Positions 33,215-45,948 are shown, counted from the first letter of the stretch. The stretch is 64,000 nucleotides of DNA from Limnephilus marmoratus (GCA_917880885.1 OU862906.1:57578665-57642664), one strand, 5' to 3'. Notes: generated by a model not told the origin, from the letters alone. Program-made: numbers and translations.

Positions 33215-34349
33215 AGTGTGTTATGTTATTGAATAACTTTAAAATTAATTTAATGAATTTGAATTTGATTTTGAGCAAAGTCAATATTTAGTTTAGGCTC
33301 ATAATTGGTTTGCATGATGTTGTTTGTATAGTTAGCAGAAAAATGGATTCGATATTTCATATTAAATATCTGCTCATTTTGAGGCGGAATATGTTCAGAT
33401 TTAAACCCAGGACTCAAACCAATTATGGATATGGATTTGAGTTACCATTAAAGGTTGGATTGCGATCCAAAAGTTGTCTGATTTGTTCGTTAGATGTCGA
33501 TAGAATCATTTTATTTTTATTTTTGTCCCTTTCTCACCCAACAAACGAGGGAAATATAGATGTACGAAATCCTTATAAAAAGGCTTGCATCAGTAAAATT
33601 AACTCACTTCTTTACGAAAACTTGCACAAAGAATTTAAAATACTACTGAATCCTTGTCCGTTGGGTGGGGAAAGTTATTGTCGTCAGTTATAAATGTCAA
33701 ATCATAACAATAAAAAATCAAGAAATTAAATTATAAAAAAGTGCTTCATTTACAAAAAGTCAGTCCCAAGATTTCTCCTGAGTGAAGACCTAACAATTTT
33801 ACAGTTACATGTGAATGAAATTTTAAATCATAAACTTTATAATTCCATATGAAATACATACTGCAACTTTACGTAAAACGTTAAAAAATGCCTTCGCTGA
33901 AATCATAATAGCGCCTATTACAGACATTTTTTAAAAAATCCTTCCGTAATCTATAAGTATATCTCTAATCAGATCCTTGTAAATGAATAAAACATACTTG
34001 AACGTATCTAGACTTTTGTTGTAATTTGTCCAAACTTTGTGATTTTTTTAATATTTTTCCGCCATACAAAATATTTTACGCGGCAAGTTGCGTTTTATTT
34101 CACTAATTCCACTAAAGCCGGCAGTTGTGAGGTGGGTTGTTTGGTATATTTAGGGTTGTGAGTTGTGAGCAGCAAGAATAAAGAATGTTAATAGGTATGC
34201 CAGATCGCTTGAAAGTTTGTTACAGTAAAGCTTGTATGTATACAAATACACTAGTTTTTTTTTGTATTCAAAAATACTTATTAGTTTAGATTTTACAGGC
34301 ATTTAAACGTCATTTTACAACGCTCAGCAAGTCGCCAGAGGTGACAGTA
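33215..34349. other. No gene recognised
   Basis: A 127-codon plus-strand frame (33310-33693) shows no motif I can place and has no matching splice or UTR signals, so I do not call it. The remaining sequence is AT-rich. Confidence 0.4.
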
Positions 34350-34357
34350 GGTCAGTG

Positions 34358-36008
34358 TAGTGTTGGGTAGGACACGATATCAGGATGAGTTTGTATGAGG
34401 TACTCAAATATCGAAATGATGTGTTGAGGTGTCCCACCTCATTTGAGGTGAGGTGTTACAAAATATTTTTGCTTACTGGAGGGGGGGGGGGGGGTTCAGA
34501 GGTGTTGGTTTTCTAATAAATACCGGGGTGGCGGTACCCATACCCGCCTCCCGTGTCTGTTATTTTTGTAATACAAAAAATGGATATAAAAAAGGCCTAC
34601 CCTCCCCCCCCCCCCTCTCAACCCCCTTCTACCCCCTCCCCCCTTCACCACTTCGGATCCCCTCCCTGCACCCCCCTCTGATACCCCCCCTGCACACCCC
34701 CTCTTATCTCTCCCCCTCCTCAGCAACCCCCTACATCTCATCTCAACACCGCCTCATCCTCCCTCCCTTGGGAGCTGTTGGGACTCTTGTGCGGTATTTA
34801 CATAACATATAACAATAATTTAAAATAAAAATATATAAAAAAAAAATATTTTTTTGGAGCAGTTGAAACTCTTGTGCGGGATTCACATAACAATAGTTTA
34901 CAATAAAAAATATTTTAAAAAAATATATAAAAACATTTTGGAGTGGTCGGGACTCTTGTGCAGTATTCACATAACAATAATTTATAATAAAAAAATATTT
35001 TATTGTTTTTTGAGCAGGCGGTACTGTTGTGCGGTATTCGCTTATCAATACATAATTTACAATAAAAAATATTTTGATTAAAAAAAAAATTAAGCAGTTG
35101 GGACTCTTGTGCTCATAAATTATCGTTATGTGTATTCATATAACAATAATTTACAATAAAAAATATTTAAAAAAATATTTTTTTTGGAGTAGTTGGGACT
35201 CTTGTGCTCATAAATTATTGTTTTGTGTATTCACATAACAATAATTTACAATAAAAAAATAATTAAAAAAAAAGAAATTGGAGCAGTTGGGACTCTTGTG
35301 CTCATAAATTATTGTTTTGTGTATTCACATAACAATAACTTACAATAAAAAAATATAAAAAAATAAAAATAAAATTTGGAGAAGTTGGGACTTTTGTGCT
35401 CATAAATTATTGTTATGTGTATTCGCATAACAATAATTTACAATAAAAAAATATTTCAAAAAAACAAATTTTTTGGAGCAGCAATTATCTTGTGCGGTAT
35501 TCACTTAACAATAATTTAGAATAAAAAAATAAAAATTTCGGAGCACTTGGGGCGCTTCTGCGGTATTCACAATATATGAATGGCTTACCCCATCACCACC
35601 TCACGGTTCTAATACAAAAATGTCATACAATATACAAACACTTCACGCCTCACCACCTCATACATTTGTCCCAAACTGCGTGACATGACATGTAGTTTAA
35701 TACACATCAACCACCTCACACCTCACCTCATATTTGTCCAATTAGTGACAACGTGACATGACATGTAGTCCAATACACCAACCCTCACACCTCACCTCAT
35801 ATTTGTCCCGTACATGACATGAATGTAGTCCAACAAAACAAACCATCTCACACCTCATATTTGTCCCTCCTTCATATTTGTCCCCCTTCATATTTGTAGT
35901 AATACAAAGAAAAAGAGTTGGTACAAATACATATTGTGAGGTGGGGGGACATTTTACGTGTTTGTATGGGACATTTGAGGTGCCTCTTGTATGAGGTACT
36001 CAACACTA
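34358..36008. mobile_element. hAT-like non-autonomous element with satellite core (1651 bp)
   Basis: It starts TAGTGTTGGGTA and ends TACTCAACACTA, and the flanks are an exact 8-bp repeat GGTCAGTG (34350-34357 and 36009-36016). Both subterminal regions are rich in AGGTGTGAGGTGG and TTTGTATGAGGTACTCAA words. The interior contains a C-rich low-complexity block (34600-34770) and a ~90-bp tandem array. It lies about 110 bp upstream of the exon at 36126, so it may affect that gene's promoter. Confidence 0.88.
34769..35575. repeat. Satellite-like array, about ten ~70-97-bp units
   Basis: Units carry GGAGCAGTTGGGACTCTTGTG, an optional CTCATAAATTATTGTTATGTG, then TATTCACATAACAATAATTT and ACAATAAAAAAATAT. 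Within each unit the ATTATTGTTATGTG and CACATAACAATAAT words can pair as a hairpin. Confidence 0.85.
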
Positions 36009-36125
36009 GGTCAGTGGATGGTCAGTGGCTAAGGAGCTTGCGCAGTATTTTGTTTTGTTTTCATCCGCGCATTACGTTAATAGTGTTAATTAGTTAGTTT
36101 ATGGTGTTAATATTCGATTAATGAA

Positions 36126-39100
36126 ATGGATGAAGGATTCGAAAAAGGGCAATCGGATAATCTGCCTAAAATAGATGCACTAATGGTTGCCCACTATTTA
36201 TCAACAAATAGTGATTTCGTTGCCGCCGAAATGAGAGGAATAAAAATGCAAAGGTAAGTTAACTTTTCTTGCTATTTAGAAAATAATTTATCTGTTCTAA
36301 ATTGTTTTATTTAAACAAAATACCCAACAAATGTCACTTTGCAACTCAAATAGGCAGAAGTACCAAACCTTTTAAGCTTTACGTTATAGACAACAAACGT
36401 GTGTTAAAGTTTTATTTCTGTAGATACGAATGTACATATCGTCGCTGTGCATGCAAAATCCGCTATGTTAAAAAACGTAACTTTTCAGGAGAAGGAAAAA
36501 ACTGATTTATTTAACAATGGCTCGCATTTTTTACAATCCAAATAAACAGAAAATTAGATCTTTACGTCGGATTTTGTATAAATGATATTTTACTATTAAA
36601 TATTTAATACTTTAGTAGTAATATTTGTTTTTGTGAATAAATGACACATAGCTGATTTTGTATGGGTCTTTAAATCCGCTTTGTGTTAGAGGCAGCATAT
36701 AGCGGATTTTTATGTACGTATATTTTAGACATAATGGATTTTGCATTTAGTTAGAAATGATATTAATTCTTTATTTGCGTATAATTTAAATGCACTAAGG
36801 GAACGTACCCATACTACGTGACCAACTTTTTGCAATTTTTAACCCCCCCCCCCCCCCCGGTGACCAAAATCCTAAGCAACCCGCCGCTCATTTGTATGGA
36901 GCGTGACATTTTGAAGACCCCCCCCCCCCCCTAAACGTGTCACGTAGTATGGGTACGTTCCCTAACGTATGCGTAAAGCATTTTTAACAAACCAATAGCC
37001 TATTTCTAACGAATCTTTATCTTTCCCAGCTGAAAGTTTACTTTTAAATTAGTAATTATCGAGTGAAGGTGAACTAAAAATATTTTTAGTAAGATGAAAA
37101 AACAAGTTTATTACACGTTAAATTTTATTTATTGAAATAATAAAATTAAGTAGTTAGTAGTATTATACCTATTACAAACTAAACATTATTGAGCAATAAT
37201 ACAATCATTTTAAATTAATCTCAACATTTTAACAAAACAAATTAACATTTTAGTTGCATAAATAAACAATGATAACGCCTGCTAGCAAATTAAACATTTG
37301 TCTTATAACTATTGAGATCGTTAAAATTTTATAAAATAAAAAGTACCTAAGTTATTAACAAAATCGGTATTTGAGATTATTATATTTTATTTATCAAAGG
37401 AAGATAAACAAGTAGAGAGTCATTAGTCATTAGTATTATACCTACTTATTACAAACCAAACAATATTCAGCAATAATACAATCATAATAAATACAACTTT
37501 AAACAAAATAAATAACATCTCAGTTATATAAATAAACGATGATAACGCCTGCTGGTCTAATAACTATTGAAATCTTTAAAATTTTATAAAGAGAAGAAAC
37601 TACGTACGTAATCTACCAAAGCACTATTCGAGATTATTACATTTTATTTATTGAAAGAATAAAATCAAGTAGATTGTAGTAACTAGTATTATATCTATTA
37701 CAAACCAAACGTTATTCAACATTAATACAATCATAATAATTACAACATTTTAACAAAACAAATAACATATCAGTTATGTAAATAAACAATGATAACTCCT
37801 GCTGGTCTAATAACTAATAACTATTGAGATCTGTAAAATTTTATAAAAATATAAGGTACATAATGTAATCTATCAAACCACTGTTCGAGATTATTACATT
37901 TTATTTATTGAAAGAATAAAATCAAGTAGATTGTAGTAACTAGTATTATATCTATTACAAACCAAACGTTATTCAACATTAATACAATCATAATAATTAC
38001 AACATTTTAACAAAACAAATAACATATCAGTTATGTAAATAAACAATGATAACTCCTGCTGGTCTAATTACTAATTACTATTGAGATCTGTAAAATTTTA
38101 TAAAAATATAAGGTACATAATGTAATCTATCAAACCACTAATCGAGATTATTACATTTTATTTATTGGAAGAATAAAATCAAGTAGATAGTAACTAGTAT
38201 TATACTTATTACAAACCAAACATTATTGAACAATAATGCAATCACAATAATTACAACTTTTAAATAAAACAAATAACTTCTTAGTTATGTAAATAAACAA
38301 TGATAACGCCTGCTATTAAACTGAACAATCTGAACATTAGTCTAATAACTATTGAGATCTTTAAAATATTATAAAAATAGAAGGTATGATAGTAATCAAC
38401 AAAATCAGTGTATAAGATTATCGTAAAATGAATGATAATCTCGATGCATATATAACTTTAAGGATTGTAATTGCTCAAACTTAGACATATCATTTTTTTC
38501 TGTTCTGTGTATAATGGTTTTGGTGTTGTGTATAAATCTTGCTTCCTCCTTTGAGGCAGAAGTGTCCAGTTATCAATGTGTCGGAGTTTGTACATAACCT
38601 CACCCTGTTTGTACAGCAGCCCCCTGATCTGGTTAACTGTAGGATCTCCAACCTTTTTGCCTGGACGAATAGTGCAGTAATTACTGGGGAGTGTATCGTA
38701 AGCCTTAAAAAACTTTCATCAAGATACTTAATAACGTTAGGTTTGGAAGGTCTAGCTTTCTTCATTCGGTCCACTTAATCCGTTGGGGAGTATAATGGAG
38801 GAGTACAAAGCTTTTCCAATGTCGAGTGGACGCTATCCAACTTCATCATTGTGTGTCCTTTTTCTAATATGAGTTGCTCTATTTCTATATTCATATTCTT
38901 CGATATATCTGCCAGAGCACTGCTGAGGAATTTATTTTTGTTTTTGGTGAGCGCAGCCGTCCGATATCAAAGTAATTTTTTTGAATCCCTTTCTAATTTC
39001 TCCTTCCATAAAATCGATAATACAAGAAACAAACTCATTTGCTGAAACACCTCCATCGCCTTCATACCAAAAGTACAGACAAACATCTTTCGTGTTGTTT

Positions 39101-42100
39101 TTATGAATGGTAAAGTCGTGTTAATGAATTTTTGGCTTATAATATTGAGAGGATACTAAAAGTTTCGGACAAAGCTGTGTGCTCTGAAGGTCCATTGTTA
39201 CTACTAAATGTTGATCAGAGCAGGATGCATTAGCCAGCTTCTTTGCATCTCTTGCCTCATTTTTCTTATTAATGTGAATTTGGTATTCTTCTTCACTTAG
39301 ATTTCCCTGTTTGTGGGACACGCATGTGTCTCATTGATCCTTGCGTGGTTTAAATATAGATATTTTGTTACTTTCTAAAATATCACAGAATTTCTTTCTT
39401 TGGACGCAAGTTATTCCGTTTTCTGAAGACCACGACTTGTAAATTTTATGCATTTCTGTTTTAGATTTAAAAGAATCCTCCACGTATGTTCTTAAACTAG
39501 TCGAGCGGCAATAATGACTCAAAACTTTAGGCAATAGGTCCAACCGTTTTTTAACGGAATCTAACCTCAAAGACTGAGGAACTCTGATCTTTTGTTTCCC
39601 AGCTGTTTGAGTCTCATCTTCGTTATCAATCTGTGTTGATGATATCCATTGAGCAAACGTATCTTTCGTAATACATAATGTGGCGTTGAAAAACTCTGTG
39701 CAAACTCTAACTTTTTCAACAATAAGCTTGGGTAAGGAGCAGTCGACCCCAATTTTGCGCTTCCAAGCACTTCTACCTTTTAATTGCTGTCGCCGTTGTC
39801 GCCTCTTGAGTACTCTTCGGATATTTACAAGTCCGAAAATATAGGCTTTCTCAGCTTCCCATGTTGACAAGCTCCAGAAATAGTTAAACACGTTTAGACG
39901 AGCTTGTTCATTAACCAATCCGCATAGAAAAGATCTATTGGATAAATTCAAGCCATGATGATTGCATGGTGTTTCTTTTATTTTTCTTTGAGCCCTTTTA
40001 ACGTAAATTGTACGTCCACTTACTCGTTTAATACCGCTATATTTTTTCCCCAGGATTCGTAAATTTTTATTCAATTTTCGTTTGTTCTTTATGTTCGGTA
40101 CATTAGTCAACAGATCGTCTTCAGAATTAGAGTTAGCATCAGAGTTAGATTCAAAATAAACCTATGATTATTTGTGCCCAGTTGATCCTCATCACATTTT
40201 TCGTGAGAATTTGAAAGTGCAACTCGTTCAAACAGTCCCGTTTCAGGGTTGAGTATGCTGTCAGCCAGAGGCGTAGCGTGGGGGGGGCGGCCCGCCCCGG
40301 GCGGCACTTTTAAGGGGGGCGGCAAATTTTCACAATAAATAATAACATTATCTTGAAAAAATTTAAACCATTTCAAATCATTATTTGAACATGTTCTACG
40401 ATCCTTTCGTTTACGAATCCAACTCTTTTCTTAATTCATCAAAAATATCAATAACAATATTTTTTTAAGCTGCAAATTTCGCAATTCGTAGGAAATCCGT
40501 ACGCATATTATGAGAGTAATACTAATTAAAGCTGATAACTCGCAAACACTCTTAATTAAAATCAGAATTGTGTTCAAAATGTATTAACGACTGAATTTCA
40601 GTTGTGTATTCATCTGCTGATACATTTCGAAAGAGACCATTATTTTATTCGAAGTGCAGTTATAAAATTCTAGTTGTAGATTATGTATGTGCTGCCAGAA
40701 GCAAAGAGAAACCATTTTCATTTTCAGGGTGTTGTTTTAATTCGGCAAATACAGATTTAATTTGACCCGTCTAATCACAGGAGACGCAAGTTATCCCACA
40801 CATTTAATTTTAAAATAAATTGTGAAATTATGTCAAACACGTTTAATTTAAAATAAATATGTGATTGCAATAAAAAAAGTTAAGATACAGTTTGATAACA
40901 TTTTTATAACAGGAATCTGTATTTAAAATTTTAAGTTTATTCTATTTTAGGTACTTTAATTCGAATATTCGCAGGCGTGTATTTTTGAGCCAATTCACAT
41001 TTCCAATATGAAAATTTTAATGTTTAGAAACAATAATGTTCTAATAAGCACGTCGAAAAAATAACTTTATCTAGATTTTAGAACAGTTTTGTTTTTATAA
41101 AAAGGAACATTGCATGGGACGAACCGGAAATTTTGTGCGCAAACATTGACAGGCAAAAGTTTATAGATATTTTTTTCTTATTATTCGAAGGGTTAAACCA
41201 GTTTTCAGGATGTAAAATTCCATTTGAGAATTCATCTGCTGACACAATTCAAAGGAAAACATTATTTTATTCGAAGTACAGTTATTAAATTCTAGTTGCA
41301 GACTCTGTATGTGCTGCCAGAATCAAAGAAAACCATATTCGTGTTCTGAGTGTACTTTAAATTCACCGCATACAGATTTAATTCAAACCAATTTTGTGTT
41401 GAGAATGTAAATTTCCAGTTGTGGATACATCTGTTGACTCATTGCGATGGAAAACATCCTCTTATTCGAAGTTCAGTTATCGTATTCTATTTGCAGACTA
41501 TGTATGTGCTGCCAGAATCAAAGAAAAGCCATTTTAATGTTCTGAGTGTAGTTTTAATTCACCGAATACAAACTGGTTTTGTGTTCAGAATACAACGATA
41601 AATTAAATAACGAGTTGCAGATTCATCCTGCATCGAGTAAAGTTTCATATTTGAGTTATATAATGCTGTAAAATTGTGAGAAATTGATTGTTGCGTGTGT
41701 AAGGGGACTCTAACGCAGTATCAATCAATCAACTTTTGAGTAGAATTTATAAACATGATTTTCGTTGAAAAAATACTCGTCAAATGTGATTATTAAAAAA
41801 ATCCGGCTCGTTTATAAATAGGTCGTAATAAAAAAATAGGATTTCCATATACAACCCTCCCCCCCCCCTCGCTTGAGGTCCCAAATAAGGAGGCGGCGAA
41901 ATTTTCCTCCACCCCGATGTTCTGAGTGTAGGTTTAATTCACCACAAACAGATTTAATTTAAATCAGTTTTGTGTTCAGAATGTAAATGCCGGCAGAATC
42001 AAAAAAAAAACCTTTTCATGTTTTGAGTGTAGTTTTAATTCACCGCGTACAGATTTAATTAAAACCAGTTTTATGTTTATGGAAAAACCATTTTCATGTT

Positions 42101-43360
42101 CTAAGTATAGCTTTAATTCACCACATACAGATGTAATTAAAACCAGTTTTGTGTTCAGAATATATGTGCCGCTAGAATCAAAGAAAAACCATTTTTATGT
42201 TCTGAGTGTAGTTTTGATACACCGAATATTTATTTTAATTTAAACCAGTTTTGTGTTATCAATATATCAATAAGTTGCCGATTCATCGTGTACCGAGTAA
42301 AGCTTTGCATTCCATACGTATGCGCGATGAAGTAGCGATATTCTTTTACAAGCATGCAATTCTCTGAGAGCAGTTATATACAGTTTATACTCGGCACATA
42401 GGATTATAAGAATAGGCATAAAAAATAGGATATCCCCCCCCCCCCCCCCCGGTCATCGTTTGAAAATCTGCGGAAAAAGTACCTGTAGAAGTTAAGGGGG
42501 GGGCGGCAAAATTTTCCTCTGCCCCGGGCGGCCGAAACCCACGCTACGCCACTGCTGTCAGCATCATTATTCATGGTCAAGATTACAACTGGGGATACAT
42601 TCCCCACGTCTTTCTCCAAAACTGTTTCAGAAATAATGTCCAAATGAATAAATTATTGTGCGCTGAGTGCAGGTGCACTGTAATGTAATTTCACACTGTT
42701 TTAAAAGCTTAAATATTATTTTTTGATGAATGTAAATAATCCGCTGGCACGTGCACCAAGACTGAATATCATAACAAGACTGCCCAACTGTCCACTGTCC
42801 AGTCACGTGACTTGTAATATGTGCGTTCTGAACCAAGATGTGCAAAATCCAGTGCAAAATCCGCCATGTGTCATTAACTGGCGCAATATTAAGTGTTTTA
42901 CTTTACTTCAAAATGCGATATGTGAAAGAATCTTCATAGAGTATTTTGAAAGCCATTTTTTAAGCGAAAATACATAGCTGAATTTGCAGTTTTCCAAACT
43001 AGCTATAATTTTAGAAAACGCGTTTTACAGGCCTATCCGCCATGTCTCGTTCTATCACCAAGCGTAAAAAACCGATTTTGCAAAAAAAACGTAGGTCGGA
43101 TTTTGCAGGCGCAACGACGATATGTGAATATAGGTAGGTACACACCTCTTCTTAGTAAATTTTACTAAATACATACATTGATTTATTAGTTTTATTACAA
43201 ATGTAGTGGGTTGAACTGATGTACTAAACCTTTTTTAATTTGATTTGTCTTATTAATAAAATACGTAAGGCCGTGTTATTTATTTTTATTTGTAACTTAT
43301 TCCAGTTCGGCAAGAGACAGCTATGGTGATGATGCTATTGGTTATGTACAAGTAATACGA
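36126..43360 (+). CDS. Partial gene: SWIM/YqaJ-recombinase family N-terminus (2 exons)
   Basis: Exon 1 (36126-36253) encodes MDEGFEKGQ..LPKIDALMVAHYLSTNSDF..AEMRGIK and ends CAAAG before a GTAAGT donor. Exon 2 (43306-43360) follows a TTATTCCAG acceptor, encodes SSARDSYGDDAIGYVQVIR and ends CGA before GTAAGT. The phases agree across the junction. Similar N-termini (LP.I..LMV..Y...N..F..AE.RG.K....R.SYGDDA.GYV) belong to a large arthropod family whose later parts carry a SWIM-like zinc motif and a YqaJ-type viral recombinase nuclease; this is from memory. I cannot find later exons before 57 kb, so the gene may be truncated or its exons may lie unrecognised. The ATG at 36126, not the out-of-frame one at 36121, gives the open frame. 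The 7-kb intron holds a transposon. Confidence 0.6.
36799..36962. mobile_element. 164-bp palindromic MITE (Harbinger type)
   Basis: The ends GGGAACGTACCCATACTACG and CGTAGTATGGGTACGTTCCC are perfect inverse copies, and TAA flanks both sides (36796-36798 and 36963-36965). A 3-bp TAA duplication suggests PIF/Harbinger. The inner part has a C-run on each side. Confidence 0.85.
37100..38450. repeat. ~260-bp tandem array, about five copies
   Basis: Units contain TTACATTTTATTTATTGAAAG, TATTACAAACCAAAC, GTAAATAAACAATGATAACG/CCTGCTGG and ACTATTGAGATCTGTAAAAT. Starts recur near 37120, 37375, 37630, 37885 and 38150. The two central copies are nearly identical, so amplification was recent. The array is non-coding and AT-rich. 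Confidence 0.8.
38490..42643 (-). pseudogene. Transposon protein of the DUF7869-like family, interrupted
   Basis: The minus-strand reading starts near 42643 (MDIISETVLEKDV), is split by a hAT element (40266-42554), and resumes to 40110-39331 with KLNKNLRILGKKYSG, CNHHGLNL, RLNVFNYFWSLSTWEAEKAY, VCTEFFNATLCI and LSHYCRSTSLRTYVE. It then meets a single TGA (39331-39333) and continues with TCVSHKQGN, LVVTMDLQSTQLCPKL and YYK. Further down, in a shifted frame, come LISDGC, NKFLSSALADI and EKGHTMMKLDSVHSTLEKL. The MDLQ, SDGC and DSVHS segments are hallmarks of a widespread insect transposon-protein family I associate with DUF7869; their acidic residues are possible catalytic positions. Several stops and shifts show decay. 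Confidence 0.65.
40266..42554. mobile_element. hAT element, non-autonomous, tandem-repeat interior (2289 bp)
   Basis: It starts CAGAGGCGTAGCGTGGG and ends ACGCTACGCCACTG, with GGGCGGC/GCCGCCC blocks inside both ends. The flanks are an exact 8-bp repeat CTGTCAGC (40258-40265 and 42555-42562). The termini are a common hAT type. The interior has many diverged copies of GTGCTGCCAGAATCAAAGAA, GTTCTGAGTGTAGTTTTAAT and AACCAGTTTTGTGTTCAGAA. No transposase is visible. Confidence 0.9.
42644..43096. other. Transposon flank, no gene recognised
   Basis: This is probably the 5' flank of the DUF7869-like element. A short plus-strand frame shows no motif. Confidence 0.4.
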
Positions 43361-43935
43361 GTAAGTGATGTGTACGATCAAATGTAGAATTACTACCTAA
43401 TTCTAATGAAACGTAAGACGACACCGTGCCGATATCGCGGGCGGACCGAGCGAGTGTTGTGAAATGACGTCACACCATCGCACGTTTACTTCTATGAATC
43501 GGAAACTAATTGACGTATCGAAGTAATTCTTTCACTTGTATTTTTTATTTATTTTTGACAGACAATATGGAGATCTAATAATCAAAAATAGTTATCATTC
43601 TTCATTGGAAGCGAGCGCATGTTTATTTTGTTTCGATTTCGTCCGCAGCAACGAAAATATTATCGAAGTCATTTGTAGAACAAACTAATGGGGAGACAGG
43701 TGTAATACAATCAACCTGCCAAAGGAATTAAATAATTTATTTTTAGATAATTAATAGGTAATTTAGATTCTTTCTTACCGTTTCTAATTTTTAAACTTCA
43801 TTGAAATCGTGCGTATCTCATAAAAGTGAGACCGAACCAACCAATGGCGAAAATAATAACTATGTCCACATACCTAATTTCGAGGGAGAATTCTATTGGT
43901 TAAGTAACTCTTTATCCATTCAAATAGTTTACCCT

Positions 43936-45620
43936 CTATTCCCATTTTACTAAGTTTGTGAGAATAATTTCATAGTTAACTTTGTCAAACGCTTTGACAA
44001 AGTCTGTATATATTGAATCTACTTGGGTTTTATTTTCAAGTGAGCATGCAATAAATTGTTCGTACAAGGAAAGATTTGTTAGGGTGGATCTGCCCGACAT
44101 AAAGCCATGTTGGTTAGGTACAATGATGTTATTAATATGTATGGAGATTCTGTCAAGGATAAGTTTTTCAAACAGTTTGGGGATAGTTGAGAGCATGCAA
44201 ATGGGTCGGTAATTAGTGACATCATGAATATCACCCTTTTTAAATGCAGGTGTGAGATAACAGTTTTTCCATAAATCGGGGAAGCAGCCAGAATTAAGTG
44301 ATTGGTTAAATATTTGACATAGTGACTTGGCTAGTATCGATACCTACACAGTTAATTAGAAAAACAGTACTAACTTTGTCAGGACCCGCTTTTTTTTGTC
44401 GAGTGATTTTATTTTGCGTATAACATCCGGAACATTTATATGTAAAGCGGGAATGTGGACCGATTTCTTTGGATGAAAGGATGGAAGTTGAACATTAGGG
44501 ATATCCTTATCGTACACATTTTTGAAGAAGTCGGCAAAGAAATTAACGATGTCGTTAGTATCACTGCTGCTTTTCCCTTCGAAACACATGTGAGTAGGTA
44601 TGCTGGGTTTATTTTTTCTTAGTGAGTTTATGTGTGTAAAAAAGTTTTTGGTATCAGAAGAAAAAGACTTTTCTGTGTTAAGTATGTATGTTTGATATAA
44701 TTTTCTGGCGAGTATTTTGCAGTCGGTTCTATATTTATGAAATATTTTGTAGTCTGAGATAGAGTTGCTCTCTTTGAAGTTTTTGTGCCAGATTTTTTTG
44801 TTTTTTGTTAATTGCTTTAAGTCATTATTAAACCATTTGGGGAACTTTGATGGTATTACTTGAATAGAAGGTACGTATTTTACGATAGCCATGTTGATGA
44901 TGGAGTAAAAAGATTCTAGGTTATGATTAACATTTGTGTTTCTGTCAAAAAAGGACCAATCTGCATTTTCTAAGTATTTTATTATCAGTGGATAATCTGC
45001 TTTGGCAAAATTATAAGAACAATTGGGAAAAGTGTTAGAGTGAGTATTAAGAAAGTTGTTCATAATGGTAATGTTTAAGGGAGGATGGTGGGAATCTATG
45101 GATTTACTTAGTTTTACTGAAGGATCACAACTAAATGCAAGGTCTAATAGGTGGTGATTAGAATTATATACATTATTTATTTGTTTAAGACCAAGGAAAT
45201 TAGAGATATTTATAATTTCACGAGCATTAGCAGATATGGTAGCATGAATTGTTGGATTATTAGTTATGGTAACCCAGTCTATATTGTTTGGAATATTGTA
45301 GTCACCGGTTAGCAGCATTCTAGCTTCCGGATATTTGAGCTTGATGGCCTCTATGTCTTCAATGTTGTTTTCATAAACTTGTGAATTTGATCCGGATGGA
45401 ATGTAAACACAACCAAGAATAATTTTTCCTAGGTTCGTCTTGAGTAGTACGTAAAGTTGTTCTATATTTTTGTGTTTGCATTTTAATCTGGATGAAGTTA
45501 TAGATTTTGTGACGGATATTATTACACCTCCTCCTCTTGATTTGGTGCTGGTAGTGGTACTTCTATCAAAGCGGTAGGTATTGAGAGAAATGAAGCCTAG
45601 TTCTTCTGTATTAAAGGACG
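43936..45620 (-). pseudogene. LINE ORF2: endonuclease and start of reverse transcriptase
   Basis: The main frame (44356-45620) has RGGGVIISV, LYVLLKTNLGKIILGCVYIPSG, ARMLLTGDYNIPNNIDW and LLDLAFSCD, followed by SHHPPLNITI. This is the apurinic-endonuclease (EEP) fold with its GDYN and SDH-like motifs; the last His is present as DSHH. A linker with FPKWFNNDLKQL precedes the RT start: IPKLFEKLILDRI, HGFMSGRSTLTNL and YTDFVKAFDKVN (43936-44196), reached after a frame break. RT motifs beyond this are missing. The frame on the 5' side of the hAT insertion (48157-48260) supplies the first endonuclease strand, CYYQNIRG and FLTETWLDP. Confidence 0.78.
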
Positions 45621-45948
45621 GATCCAACCAGCGCCGGATCTGCCATACGTTCAAAAACGTGCAAAAAACCTGGCGCCAACTCCGAAGGGGCGCCGTGAGA
45701 AAATAAATATTGTATTAAAAAATTTGTTATAATATTCCCTGAATCGCTTAAAAATTACCCATAGTACGAAATAATTATTACGCTCTAGCAACACTTTCCA
45801 AAGATACAGACTGCGCACGCATCTGGTTTGTATTCAACGGTTTACGAATTTATAGTCAGTTACAGATTTTTTTACAAATTCCATATATTTAGTTTAAATG
45901 TAAGATCTATTTTTCCATATATCTTTTACTGTCTTTTACGACGAATGG

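Larger units (their letters stand above)
36434..43125 (-). mobile_element. Decayed DNA transposon with DUF7869-like protein, in an intron
   Basis: ACATATCGTCGCTGTGCATG at 36434 is matched inversely by a sequence ending CGATATGT at 43125 (about 29 bp with a few mismatches). The flanks are GAATGT and GAATAT, a possible 6-bp duplication. The interior carries a minus-strand transposase-like pseudogene, a ~260-bp tandem array, a Harbinger-type MITE and a hAT insertion. Without it the host intron would be about 360 bp. The boundaries are less certain than those of the other elements. Confidence 0.5.

Noticed and set aside
33310..33693. 127-codon plus-strand frame
   Set aside because: No recognised motif, no family resemblance, and no splice or promoter support.
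34496..34741. Gly-rich 81-codon minus-strand frame
   Set aside because: It arises from the C-rich low-complexity block in the hAT-like element.
39331..39333. Selenocysteine codon
   Set aside because: Further stops and a frame shift downstream indicate ordinary decay; no SECIS was assessed.
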